This document shows, piece by piece, positions 11,254 to 22,690 of a stretch of DNA of 64,000 bases (positions are counted from its first letter, which is position 1; every line of letters starts with the position of its first letter). The translations under genes were made by a program, and so were the position numbers. The stretch spans positions 34,996,536-35,060,535 of the forward strand of contig NC_067198.1 of NCBI RefSeq assembly GCF_000699445.3, written 5' to 3'. Origin of the DNA: Schistosoma haematobium. Its lineage: Eukaryota; Platyhelminthes; Trematoda; Strigeidida; Schistosomatidae. The notes beneath the pieces are model-generated. The model was not told the origin of the DNA, did no database searches, and saw only the letters and a program-made list of their open reading frames with translations.

Positions 11254-11400
11254 TCCGCCTGGAGTACCTCCGGGGGCTACTACCGGTCCCAAGCCCGGAT
11301 AAAGGAGGAGGGATGGGCATGGGGTTAGCGTCCCTATCCCGTAGAAAACTAACTTGCTAAAAAAACGCTAACCAGAAAAAATTATTCAAACCTTTTAAAC
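11254..11400 (+). promoter_or_regulatory. Structured 5' leader of young RTE
   Basis: The first 70 bases are GC-rich in an AT-rich context and can form short hairpins (CTCC with GGAG, and CCGG with CCGG around TCCCAAGC). Further on, GGTTAGCGT (near 11326) can pair with ACGCTAACC (near 11365). The leader recurs at 18495-18640, about 45395-45545 and as an isolated fragment at 46970-47096. RTE elements need an internal promoter or a 5' processing RNA; which applies here cannot be told from sequence. Confidence 0.5.
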
Positions 11401-11439
11401 TCTGCCCTGGGAGTCAGAAGGTCTTCATTTAGAAGAACT

Positions 11440-13239
11440 ATGACGCCTCATGATGAAAGCCGAATTCCTTCGGAAGTTACGAGGCCGATGCCCCTTCTGA
11501 CAATGTGGGACACCGGGAGAGCCTTCCAAATTGCTGCAGAAATGAGGAGATACAACCTAGAGGTGCTTGGGATCAGTGAAACACATTGGACGCAAGTTGG
11601 ACAACAACGACTAGCTTCAGGGGAGCTTCTGTTATACTCCGGCCATGAAGAAGAAAATGCTCCACATACACAAGGAGTTGCATTGATGCTGTCCAAACAA
11701 GCACAAAACGCACTTATAGGATGGGAATCTCATGGACCAAGGATCATCAAAGCCTCCTTCAAAACAAAGAAAGAGGGCATTTCAATAAACATCATCCAAT
11801 GCTATGCGCCTACCAACGACTACAATGAAGAAGCTAAAGATCAATTCTACAATAGGCTGCAGTCAATCATCGAGAAGTGCCCAACAAAGGACCTGACCAT
11901 TCTGATGGGAGATTTCAATGCCAAGGTTGTAACGGACAACACTAGATATGAAGACATCATGAGACGACACGGACTGGGAGAAAGGGACGAAAATGGTGAT
12001 AGATTTGCAAACCTATGTGCCTTCAATAAACTGGTCATAGGCGGCACCATATTCCCACATAAACACATACACAAAACCACATGGACTTCACCGGATAACA
12101 CCACGCAAAACCAAATCGACCATATTTGCATCAACAAAACGTTCAGGAGGATTATAGAGGACGTGAGAACCAAGAGAGGAGCTGATATAGCATCAGATCA
12201 TCACTTGCTGGTCGCCAAGATGAAATTGAAACTCAAGAAGCACTGGACAATGGGGCGGACAATATCACAAAAGTTCAATACGGCCTTTCTTCACGATACT
12301 AACAAACTCAACAAATTCAAGATAGTCCTCAGCAACAAGTTCCAGGCCTTTCATGATCTACTCAATGGGGAAGGAACTACTGTGGAGAGCAACTGGAAGA
12401 GGATCAAAGAAGCAATCACCTCAACATGTCATGAGGTCCTGGGTCACGAGAAGCACCATCACAAGGAATGGATCACTGTTGATACACTGGATATGATTCA
12501 AGAAAGAAGGAACAAGAAAGCAGCAATCAATACCAGTCGAACAAGAGCAGAAAAAGCCAAGACACAAGCTGAATACACAGAAGTAAACAAACAAGTGAAG
12601 AGGAGCATCAGAACCGACAAACGTAAATATGTGGAAGATTTAGCGATGACGGCGGAAAAGTCTGCAAGAGAACGAAACATGAGACAACTGTATGACACGA
12701 CAAAGAAACTCTCTGGAAATCGCCGCAAACCAGAACGACCAATGAAAAGCAAGGAAGGCGAGGTAATCACCAACATTGAAGAGCAACAAAACAGGTGGGT
12801 AGAACACTTCAAAGAACACTTGGATCGACCAGCTCCACTGAACCCACCCAACATCGAAGCAGCACCCACGGACCTCCCAATCAATGTTGGCCCACCAACA
12901 ATTGCAGAAATCAGCAAGGCCATCAGACAAATCAAGAGTGGCAAAGCAGCAGGACCGGACAACATTCCAGCAGAGGCACTAAAAGCAGACGTAGTGGCAA
13001 CTGCAAGGATACTCCACATTCTCTTCAATAAGATTTGGGATGAGGAACAAGTACCAACAGACTGGAAAAAAGGACTTTTGATCAAAATACCAAAGAAAGG
13101 CGACCTCAGCAACTGTGATAACTACAGGGGCATCACTCTTCTCTCAATACCGGGGAAAGTCTTCAACAGAGTATTGTTAAACAGGATGAAGGACTGCGTA
13201 GACGCCCAACTTCGTGACCAACAGGCAGGATTCCGTTAG
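11440..13239 (+). pseudogene. Young RTE polyprotein, part 1 (endonuclease + start of RT)
   Basis: 599 codons from ATG to TAG at 13237-13239. The EEP endonuclease has SETHWTQ (about residue 46), MGDFNAKV (about 156), NQIDHICIN (about 225) and SDHHLLVAK (about 252). A basic, helical linker follows, then the reverse transcriptase begins: GKAAGPDNIPAEAL (about 500) and LRDQQAGFR at the end. The TAG falls directly after AGFR, where RTE proteins have Lys or Arg-Asp-RSC, so it cuts the enzyme in the fingers. The same frame continues past the stop. In this family the product nicks DNA and reverse transcribes its own RNA at the nick. Confidence 0.85.
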
Positions 13240-14404
13240 GATAGATCGTGTACAGACCAAATCGCAACTCTACGGATGACTGTGGAACAATCGCTTGAAT
13301 AGAATTCACCACTCTACATCAACTTCATTGACTACGAAGAAGCATTTGATAGCGTGGACAGAACAACACTATGGAAACTTCTTCGACACTACGGCGTGCC
13401 TCAGAAGATAGTCAATATCATACAGAGTTCATATGATGGATTACACTGCAAAATCGTGCATGGAGGACAGTTGACAAAGTCGTTCGAATTGAAGACCGGT
13501 GTTAGGCAAGGTTGCTTACTCTCACCCTTTCTCTTTCTCCTGGTGATCGACTGGATCATGAAGATATCAACATCTGAAGGGAAGCACGGGATACAATGGA
13601 CATCTAGGATGCAGTTGGACGATCTAGACTTCGCAGATGATCTGGCCCTTCTATCCCAAACGCAACAACAAATGCAGGAGAAGACGAACAGTGTGGCAGC
13701 AGCCTCAGCAGCAGTAGGTCTCAATATACACAAAGGGAAAAGCAGGATTCTCCGAAACAACACAGCATGCACCAATCCAATCACAATTGACGGAGAAGAT
13801 TTCGAAGATGTAAAAACCTTTACATATTTGGGCAGCATCATTGATGAACAGGGTGGATCTGATGCAGATGTGAAGGCGCGGATCGGCAAAGCAAGAGCAG
13901 CATATTTACAACTGAGAAACATCTGGAACTCAAAGCAACTGTCAACCAACACCAATGTCAGGATTTTCAATACAAATGTCACAACAGTTCTACTCTGTGG
14001 AGCGGAAACCTGGACAACTACGAAAGCCATCATCCAGAAAATACAGGTGTTTATTAACAGTTGTCTACGCAAAATACTTCAGATCCGTTGGCCGGACACT
14101 ATTAGCAACAACGTACTGTGGGAGAGAACAAACCAGATCCCACCGGAGGAAGAAGCGCTGGAAGTGGATAGGACACACATTGAGGAAAGCACCCAACTGC
14201 GTCACAAGACAAGCCCTCATATGGAATCCTCAAGACCAAAGGAAAAGAGGAAGACCAAAGAACACATTACGCCGAGAAATGGAAATAGACATGAGAAAAA
14301 TGAACAAGAATTGGATGGAACTAGAAAAGAAGGCCCAGGACAGAGTGGGTTGCAGAATGTTGGTCGGCGGCCTATGCTCCATTGGGAGTAACAGGCGTAA
14401 GTAA
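13240..14404 (+). pseudogene. Young RTE polyprotein, part 2 (RT palm, thumb, C-term)
   Basis: Same frame as part 1. A second TAG lies at 13300-13302, after which the palm is open: INFIDYEEAFDSV (first catalytic Asp), GVRQGCLLSPFLF and LDFADDLALLS (catalytic Asp pair). Near 14146-14160 the frame changes by +1; compared with the related fragment at 39505-40133 about 11 bases are missing there. The C-terminal part ([27 protein letters not shown]) then reads in the new frame to TAA at 14402-14404, a stop that belongs to the TAAG tail itself. Confidence 0.85.
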
Positions 14405-14416
14405 GTAAACCAAAAC

Positions 14417-14790
14417 GTGGCATCAGTGCTTTAAGTCACTAACTTCTAGTCTGAGTCATGCAGACTACATGGTTGAGGTCCGCGTGACTATCGTAACCAA
14501 TGGTTGGAGACTCTTGGTGATATGGCTCAGAATCGATCACAATGGCGTCGGTGTATACACTCTCTGTCTTCGCTTAAACTGAGATTAAAATCGCTCCATA
14601 TCTTTCTTTCTATGAACTAATTCTTTCTTCCTGTACTATATCCTTATTGCAATCTTCCTTTTATATATTTCCACCTCTGAATTAACTACTTCTATGAATC
14701 CGGTGTCCATCTTGTTGTGTTAATGAGGTATGGCAACTTGGACCGATGCATATATGTGCCTGGTCCTATGTTGTAGCTGACTGACTGACT
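14417..14790 (+). pseudogene. 3' end of interrupted SR2-like element
   Basis: The sequence after the nested insertion continues the SR2-like frame (WHQC, then SLSHADYMVEVRV) to about 14580, followed by a 3' UTR with the motif near 14735-14775 and a TGAC-type tail. Related 3' ends occur at 29825-30350 (+) and 49400-49500 (-). Confidence 0.7.
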
Positions 14791-15352
14791 GTTCATGCGA
14801 TTGAATAAGCTTCACACTGGTAAACGAGACGCTGTTCAACGTCCGTTCACTTTTTACAGCTTCAGCAACACGCAAACATAAATTATAGATTTAGGTATCT
14901 GAAGATTGAATTCCATCAATTTGTTGGAAATTCTCTCTGGTTTTTTTCTTCTAAATAACTGAATCACTATAAAATAGCACATTATTCTTAAATTTATAAA
15001 CCGTTGAAATATTTTTGAAAGAGATGAAATCAGTTTACGGAATAGAGAAGTACTTAGAAATTTACATGCAAATGAAAATTAAATTAATCCGAAATGTAGT
15101 CGCTACTGAGTTCGGTTACTTCAAACTCACACTCGTTGACTATTCGAATGAGTAAACAAGGACTCAGAAACTGGATTTTCATTGAAACTCGTGTGTATGC
15201 TGGATGCGTCTGTAGTATTCGTCGACACAGCTTCCGGCTCCTGCCAGAACAAACTCATACTGGTCCCACATTAAGTTGCTTATGCCGTTTCAAAAAAGTA
15301 ATTAAGGATCGAGTATAGTTGGCCAGTGCAGTAGGGGATTTTATCAATTCAG

Positions 15353-15595
15353 TAGGCATATCAAAACTAATCACACACTATGGGCACTTTATAACACCAA
15401 ACAGATAAGATTAGACTTTCCGTCAAGAGTTTACTCTGATAACTGCCTATTTGAAGCACAAAGAGAAACTTTGGCTTGGAAATCCTCGATATCAGTTGAA
15501 AAATGGAGACAAATGAAATATAACAGTCATCGATGTCGACGATCAGTTGGTGTCACCCCTCCCGAAGCTCGTATATCAATCATAACTACTCTAAC
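15353..15595 (+). CDS. Candidate internal exon, unknown gene
   Basis: An acceptor (TTTTATCAATTCAG) and a strong donor (CTAAC/GTAAGT) bracket 243 open bases. The reading includes NHTLWALYNTKQIRLDFPSR, a Trp- and Arg-containing middle (SVEKWRQMKYNSHRCRR) and VGVTPPEARI near the donor. The residue mix is protein-like and unlike the surrounding noncoding DNA. I do not recognise the family, and no matching upstream or downstream exon was found in the window. It would converge with the minus-strand exon at 16528-17172. Confidence 0.35.
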
Positions 15596-16527
15596 GTAAG
15601 TTTGTGCCTTACTAAAAGGTCTATTCGGCGTTGACTCGAAAAAAGTCGTATTCAGGAAGGAATTAGTCAGGGACTTAGAGAAAAGTTCGCATAGTAGTAA
15701 TGGATGCCAAAAGCACAGTAGGAAAGGTCAATAGAGAATTCACATGTAAACTAACTGTATACTTATCATAAGAGTTTCGAAAAACCTCTAAAGCTTACAG
15801 ATAAATTATGAAGTTCACAAAACAGTCACATTGTTTTTTTGTGTGGATTTTAATAGATCTACATATCTGACGGCTAGGAAGCCTTGAATACCCTTCAAAT
15901 AGTAATCTGTGCACCATGCACTTCCCTATGCATTAGAATACAATTAGGTTTAGTTACTTCTACATGTTGAAAGTAATCATTGTTGAGTATCATATACATT
16001 TAAATTACTATTAAATGGGAATAAAGTCATTTCAATTAATTGAGAAATCGTAATAAGTGAAATAATTATGTATGCGTGAAACAATGTAAACATTTTAATC
16101 TAAAATTGGATATACAAAATAAGAATGAAAATGAATTTTTTGATTAATAAGAAAATACAATTTAAGAAATTACGTATTAAATCTCATTGATAAAAACAAT
16201 TAACATTATGGTTTAATAATGATGAGAGTTACAAACTAGTATTATAGACGATAAAGGAATAAACAAATCATTTGCAAACATGAAATTTAGATAAATATCA
16301 CTGATTCCAAATATTGACCTCACCATCAACATTGATAAAATGTTATGCAAGACATAACAATATATTCATTTTAAAATATTTACTGTTCAACCAACCAATT
16401 TGTATTCTGGATCATATTATAACGACAAAACAACATTAGGAAAGAGTGCTAGTATATGGTAAGTGTATTTTATATCGTTGTAAGTGTACACAAAAAATGC
16501 ATAAAGAAGTAATTCGTATTATACTTT

Positions 16528-17172
16528 TCATGGAATCATTTCGGTTGAAGTTCTACTGATCATATTTGAAATCCTTATATTTTGTCGAAGAGCTGGAATG
16601 TGATAAGTAGTTGAATTGTCTAAACTGTATGATGAATAAAATTGTGGTAACTTTCTATGAGAGTTAACTTCCAACCTTTCTTCAAAAGACTGTAAATGTG
16701 TATGACGAAAGAAGCATGGATTTGTACAACGATTAGTTTTCTTTGTTGATTTATTCACTTTACGTAAAGTACCGTTTACATTACTACTATCACCATTCAT
16801 ACCATGAGCAACTGTTTGACCTGGTTTATTACACGGTGTTATGAAGACCTTTGTATAAGGATTTTTCCCTGATTTAGGCTTGAAGTATTGATCATCAATA
16901 TCCAAGGCACCATCAGACTCATCAGATATTGAGCGAGGACTACGTACCGAATGGTCGATTGGGCCTGATTTTGGAATATAATGCAAGGAGTATCGTGGCA
17001 TAGAGTAGGTAGATGAGAATCTAAAAGTAGACTGAGTTACGTCATCCTTCGAAAAAGATAACGGCAGTTGACTCATAGCAAATAACGACTCTCGACTGGC
17101 AACCTGGCGTGTCTTGTTCATATTTGAAGTGTTGAAGCGTTTTAAATGATGAAACGAATACATAGAAATAAT
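16528..17172 (-). CDS. Probable terminal exon, perhaps of the TBC gene
   Basis: On the minus strand a good acceptor (CTTTTTGTAG at 17173) opens a 214-codon frame in phase 0 to TGA at 16528-16530. The product is Ser-, Asn- and basic-rich and probably largely disordered (for example SVRSPRSISDESDGALDIDD). It is the next same-strand exon below the TBC exon at 25343-25535, which also ends in phase 0, and it starts where TBC1D12/14 proteins have their last TBC helix and tail. Membership in that gene is inference. If right, the young RTE copy at 18495-21649 lies in the intron, antisense to the gene. Otherwise it is the 3' exon of an unknown gene. Confidence 0.5.
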   Translation of the reverse strand: MISMYSFHHLKRFNTSNMNKTRQVASRESLFAMSQLPLSFSKDDVTQSTFRFSSTYSMPRYSLHYIPKSGPIDHSVRSPRSISDESDGALDIDDQYFKPKSGKNPYTKVFITPCNKPGQTVAHGMNGDSSNVNGTLRKVNKSTKKTNRCTNPCFFRHTHLQSFEERLEVNSHRKLPQFYSSYSLDNSTTYHIPALRQNIRISNMISRTSTEMIP

Positions 17173-17174
17173 CT

Positions 17175-18494
17175 ACAAAAAGGAAACAGAAATACATGGA
17201 ATTCAAAAGTACATTTTCTTACCAAGCACTGAGGTATTTGTACCAGAACAAATAATTTAAAAAATAAGGATTGTAACCGAGCTGAATGTAGTGGTCTTCC
17301 TATTACTAATTTACCACTTAGCCACAAGATAAAGTACACAGAAGAGGATGAGGGACGTAATTATTTAGTTGTCAAACTCACTGAACATTTATATCCCTCG
17401 TCTCCTCAGCTTGAATCGACTTAGATGAACAGATGTGAGTTGAAGGACATTAGACTGAATTCACCATAAACCTAGTTCTCATTACCATAAGTAATTATTA
17501 TTGCATAAATGAATATTTTAATTGACCAAAAATCATAGACCGGCAATCTATGCACCTAGATCCAAAATACTTATAGGCAGATGCTTTATTATACTCAGGT
17601 TTCGTTAGCTGGCGGTCAATTAAAATGAATATATTCATAAATGTATATAGAACTGTGATATCCGAGTTGGATTAGTAAATTGCTATACACGATTTTCTAA
17701 TTCTATAAACATTTCTGAAGCAATTCGTCCGACTTTGTAGATGATCTCGAAAGGAATATCTGAATAATAACCTCGATAACTACCTAAAGGTGAATATAAA
17801 TCAGCCAACAGCCTTATTTTTGATCAGCTGAGTTATTTAGAAGAGATGAAGATTTTACATTATTTCAAGTGAAAAGATAGTTTTTAAGTGGATGAAAGAA
17901 CAACTGACTAAGTGAATACTGGGAAAAAATTACAAACGATAGAAATAATTGGAGACAATTTAATCGAAATTAGGAATTTACCATGGCAGTCAAAGTAAAA
18001 TGGGATGAAAATATAGGATTAATTAACTTCAGAATAAATGCTGCAGAGAAGATTGCTTATCAAGCGACAAGGTTCGTCACCTTATGTGAAACGAACTGCG
18101 ACAAAGGCTTACTTTAGAAGCAAGCCAATCGGAATCGAGGACGCAATTTCTAGGTCTTTGCGTAGAATTTAAATATTGAGGATGTACCTATGGTGAACCA
18201 TTACTTATTAATTCCCTTTTCACCTAATCACCTTACTTTGATCACGAATGTATTTTCTTGGGGGTGCTTATTCACTCATTATATATTGTAAGTTTTCCAG
18301 ATTTGTATCCATATACCACTTCACTTAACCATACATTTTAAAAATTATGTAAACTTCTTAAATCTCCTATCATCGTTAGGGCAGATATCTTATCGATTTT
18401 CAAATTATAGATCATTACCGATATCCCCCCTCTTTATGATTTCCATGTCTATCTTTAAATAACCATGTTCATGCTTATTCATATATATATATAA
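17175..18494. other. Noncoding, probable intron
   Basis: AT-rich, no coding frame or recognised repeat. It ends in an AT dinucleotide stretch (18481-18494) into which the RTE copy inserted. Confidence 0.4.
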
Positions 18495-18681
18495 CTCCGC
18501 CTGAAGTCCCTCCGGGGGCTACTACCGGTCCCAAGCCCGGATAAAGGAGGAGGGTTGGGCATGGGGTTAGCGTCCCTATCCCGTAGAAAACTAACTTGCT
18601 AAAAAAACGCTAACCAGAAAAAATTATTCAAACCTTTTAAACTCTGCCCTGGGAGTCAGAAGGTCTTCATTTAGAAGAACT

Positions 18682-20481
18682 ATGACGCCTCATGATGAAA
18701 GCCGAATTCCTTCGGAAGTTACGAGGCCGATGCCCCTTCTGACAATGTGGGACACCGGGAGAGCCTTCCAAATTGCTGCAGAAATGAGGAGATACAACCT
18801 AGAGGTGCTTGGGATCAGTGAAACACATTGGACGCAAGTTGGACAACAACGACTAGCTTCAGGGGAGCTTCTGTTATACTCCGGCCATGAAGAAGAAAAT
18901 GCTCCACATACACAAGGAGTTGCATTGATGCTGTCCAAACAAGCACAAAACGCACTTATAGGATGGGAATCTCATGGACCAAGGATCATCAAAGCCTCCT
19001 TCAAAACAAAGAAAGAGGGCATTTCAATAAACATCATCCAATGCTATGCGCCTACCAACGACTACAATGAAGAAGCTAAAGATCAATTCTACAATAGGCT
19101 GCAGTCAATCATCGAGAAGTGCCCAACAAAGGACCTGACCATTCTGATGGGAGATTTCAATGCCAAGGTTGTAACGGACAACACTAGATATGAAGACATC
19201 ATGAGACGACACGGACTGGGAGAAAGGGACGAAAATGGTGATAGATTTGCAAACCTATGTGCCTTCAATAAACTGGTCATAGGCGGCACCATATTCCCAC
19301 ATAAACACATACACAAAACCACATGGACTTCACCGGATAACACCACGCTAAACCAAATCGACCATATTTGCATCAACAAAACGTTCAGGAGGATTATAGA
19401 GGACGTGGGAACCAAGAGAGGAGCTGATATAGCATCAGATCATCACTTGCTGGTCGCCAAGATGAAATTGAAACTCAAGAAGCACTGGACAATGGGGCGG
19501 ACAATATCACAAAAGTTCAATACGGCCTTTCTTCACGATACTAACAAACTCAACAAATTCAAGATAGTCCTCAGCAACAAGTTCCAGGCCTTTCATGATC
19601 TACTCAATGGGGAAGGAACTACTGTGGAGAGCAACTGGAAGAGGATCAAAGAAGCAATCACCTCAACATGTCATGAGGTCCTGGGTCACGAGAAGCACCA
19701 TCACAAGGAATGGATCACTGTTGATACACTGGATATGATTCAAGAAAGAAGGAACAAGAAAGCAGCAATCAATACCAGTCGAACAAGAGCAGAAAAAGCC
19801 AAGACACAAGCTGAATACACAGAAGTAAACAAACAAGTGAAGAGGAGCATCAGAACCGACAAACGTAAATATGTGGAAGATTTAGCGATGACGGCGGAAA
19901 AGTCTGCAAGAGAACGAAACATGAGACAACTGTATGACACGACAAAGAAACTCTCTGGAAATCGCCGCAAACCAGAACGACCAATGAAAAGCAAGGAAGG
20001 CGAGGTAATCACCAACATTGAAGAGCAACAAAACAGGTGGGTAGAACACTTCAAAGAACACTTGGATCGACCAGCTCCACTGAACCCACCCAACATCGAA
20101 GCAGCACCCACGGACCTCCCAATCAATGTTGGCCCACCAACAATTGCAGAAATCAGCAAGGCCATCAGACAAATCAAGAGTGGCAAAGCAGCAGGACCGG
20201 ACAACATTCCAGCAGAGGCACTAAAAGCAGACGTAGTGGCAACTGCAAGGATACTCCACATTCTCTTCAATAAGATTTGGGATGAGGAACAAGTACCAAC
20301 AGACTGGAAAAAAGGACTTTTGATCAAAATACCAAAGAAAGGCGACCTCAGCAACTGTGATAACTACAGGGGCATCACTCTTCTCTCAATACCGGGGAAA
20401 GTCTTCAACAGAGTATTGTTAAACAGGATGAAGGACTGCGTAGACGCCCAACTTCGTGACCAACAGGCAGGATTCCGTTAG
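18682..20481 (+). pseudogene. Young RTE copy 2, endonuclease + start of RT
   Basis: 599 codons, ending in the same TAG (20479-20481) as copy 1. Only two residues differ from copy 1 in this part: Gln to Leu before NQIDHICIN, and Arg to Gly in the DVRTKRG segment. All endonuclease catalytic motifs are present. Confidence 0.85.
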
Positions 20482-21637
20482 GATAGATCGTGTACAGACC
20501 AAATCGCAACTCTACGGATGACTGTGGAACAATCGCTTGAATAGAATTCACCACTCTACATCAACTTCATTGACTACGAAGAAGCATTTGATAGCGTGGA
20601 CAGAACAACACTATGGAAACTTCTTCGACACTACGGCGTGCCTCAGAAGATAGTCAATATCATACAGAGTTCATATGATGGATTACACTGCAAAATCGTG
20701 CATGGAGGACAGTTGACAAAGTCGTTCGAATTGAAGACCGGTGTTAGGCAAGGTTGCTTACTCTCACCCTTTCTCTTTCTCCTGGTGATCGACTGGATCA
20801 TGAAGACATCAACATCTGAAGGGAAGCACGGGATACAATGGACATCTAGGATGCAGTTGGACGATCTAGACTTCGCAGATGATCTGGCCCTTCTATCCCA
20901 AACGCAACAACAAATGCAGGAGAAGACGAACAGTGTGGCAGCAGCAGTAGGTCTCAATATACACAAAGGGAAAAGCAGGATTCTCCGAAACAACACAGCA
21001 TGCACCAATCCAATCACAATTGACGGAGAAGATTTCGAAGATGTAAAAACCTTTACATATTTGGGCAGCATCATTGATGAACAGGGTGGATCTGATGCAG
21101 ATGTGAAGGCGCGGATCGGCAAAGCAAGAGCAGCATATTTACAACTGAGGAACATCTGGAACTCAAAGCAACTGTCAACCAACACCAATGTCAGGATTTT
21201 CAATACAAATGTCACAACAGTTCTACTCTGTGGAGCGGAAACCTGGACAACTACGAAAGCCATCATCCAGAAAATACAGGTGTTTATTAACAGTTGTCTA
21301 CGCAAAATACTTCAGATCCGTTGGCCGGACACTATTAGCAACAACGTACTGTGGGAGAGAACAAACCAGATCCCACCGGAGGAAGAAGCGCTGGAAGTGG
21401 ATAGGACACACATTGAGGAAAGCACCCAACTGCGTCACAAGACAAGCCCTCATATGGAATCCTCAAGACCAAAGGAAAAGAGGAAGACCAAAGAACACAT
21501 TACGCCGAGAAATGGAAATAGACATGAGAAAAATGAACAAGAATTGGATGGAACTAGAAAAGAAGGCCCAGGACAGAGTGGGTTGCAGAATGTTGGTCGG
21601 CGGCCTATGCTCCATTGGGAGTAACAGGCGTAAGTAA
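20482..21637 (+). pseudogene. Young RTE copy 2, RT palm to C-terminus
   Basis: Same second TAG (20542-20544) and the same +1 frameshift before [11 protein letters not shown] as copy 1. The FADD catalytic pair is intact. Differences from copy 1 are one Ile-to-Thr change and the loss of three residues in the Ala run after NSVAAA. The final TAA is again supplied by the TAAG tail. Confidence 0.85.
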
Positions 21638-21649
21638 GTAAGTAAGTAA

Positions 21650-22185
21650 TATATATAGCACTGATAATTATTTGAAATTTCGCAGTCATCGATGTTTATC
21701 ATCCAATAGTATGTCAAATTTCAATATATGATCGTAAACAAGTTGATGAGAACCTCCGTAGTGAAAAAAGTTCCCAATACTCTGTGTCAGTGGTTGTTCT
21801 GGCTTTATTCAAATATCAAAAATTAAATTTCCATGCTACAATGAAATCGATAAGTGCTGGTGTAAATACCAAATTTCGTAATAATCTTTCTGCACATAGT
21901 TCACCAAATGATTAACCTACATATCTTCGATATTGACCAAACTCCATACAAATCAAACACATAAAAGGATGGCTGGTATATAAGGCAATAAGGATTAAGT
22001 CTGAAAAAGATGTATTGGTCATAAGCTGATAATGATGACCTACAAAACACACAACTGGCTATCATTTATGAATTGAATGATAACTAATCATGTTTGTACT
22101 GTGTGAAATATTTTGCATACATGAATGTTATATATTTTAAATATAAAACGACTTCTTCCTAGTGATTTTTTGTTTCGTCTTTTGA
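21650..22185. other. Noncoding, probable intron
   Basis: AT-rich; I see no gene or placed repeat. Confidence 0.35.
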
Positions 22186-22690
22186 TAATACGACTGGGGG
22201 TAGGGAGGGTCCGCTCTCCCATTCGAAATGCTCTCACATAGCCACCCGTACACAGCCACTGCCAGGGAAGTCCTCACTGCCTTCTAGCGGCATTACCGAT
22301 GTTTACGAAATTGAGAGGAAGTAAAGGGAATATTCTGCGCTTTAACCGGGTCGGTCGACACGGAGGATCTACCAAGGGGAGTTGGAAAACCCTGATTCCA
22401 AAACAATGGTGTAAATGGGCCCCAGGATTCTGAGGCAATAAACGGCGTATGGACCCATTGTTGGTTCTTGGTTACCATGAGACTGCATCTCTTAACGTTG
22501 TTTCACTAACTTTTGGATTAAACCTCTAGGTCAAGAGCTCGGAGAGTGGCTCCTGTAGCAAACCACCTGTTTCGGTTTCGGCGCCTGGGCAATATTTCAG
22601 TCCTTTACACAAATCTAATGATGAAGTGTGATGCATGTATATTTGATGCCTCCTTGTACAAATGTTTATGTGCTTAAATAAGTAAACTTT
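22186..22690 (+). repeat. Dispersed repeat family A, long copy
   Basis: A GC-richer block of about 500 bases ending in a TAAATAAG-like tail. It shares a long segment (CAGCCACTGCCAGGGAAGTC near 22255, and GGAGTTGGAAAACCCTGATT near 22380) with pieces at 40885-41045 (+), 41650-41995 (-), 46385-46505 (-) and weakly 26075-26150 (-). The short-repeat tail and 3'-end-only pieces suggest the 3' end of a non-LTR element or a SINE-like family; no coding sequence is visible. Confidence 0.6.

Larger units (their letters stand above)
11254..14406 (+). mobile_element. Young RTE retrotransposon, copy 1, nested
   Basis: A complete insertion inside the SR2-like element. The 10-base duplication AAACCAAAAC flanks it at 11244-11253 and 14407-14416. 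It begins with a GC-rich leader, encodes one RTE polyprotein (endonuclease then reverse transcriptase) and ends in a TAAG repeat tail with no poly(A). It matches the copy at 18495-21649 with about seven substitutions and one 9-base indel by eye. The coding frame has two TAG codons and one frameshift, all shared with copy 2. It is distinct in sequence from the SR2-like host element. Confidence 0.92.
7871..14790 (+). mobile_element. SR2-like RTE retrotransposon, old, interrupted
   Basis: A full-length but decayed RTE-clade LINE. A GC-richer leader starts near 7871 (exact end uncertain), followed by endonuclease (8124-9821), reverse transcriptase (to about 11253), then, after a nested insertion, the end of the frame (14417-14580) and a 3' UTR ending in a short TGAC repeat near 14770-14790. 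The motifs (GAFNVRT, SETRIQD, GFRSGHGCIDH, YADD) and a short-repeat tail instead of poly(A) are RTE features; the closest known schistosome family is SR2. Many stops and frameshifts show it is not active. The nested element 11254-14406 is dated younger by its intact target duplication. Confidence 0.85.
18495..21649 (+). mobile_element. Young RTE retrotransposon, copy 2
   Basis: Full-length second copy of the 11254-14406 element, with the same leader, frame and TAAG tail (21631-21649, longer than in copy 1). Flanks are AT-repeat on both sides, compatible with an AT-rich target duplication that cannot be delimited exactly. Flanking DNA differs from copy 1, so this looks like a separate insertion and not a tandem duplication. 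It lacks nine bases near 20940 that copy 1 has (an Ala/Ser run) and differs at about seven other positions by eye. Confidence 0.92.

Noticed and set aside
11254..11320. Firm assignment of the RTE leader as an HDV-like ribozyme
   Set aside because: I could not build a consistent nested double pseudoknot by hand; left as a hypothesis.
12498..13112. 204-codon minus-strand frame, repeated at 19740-20354
   Set aside because: Exact antisense shadow of the RTE coding region in both copies.
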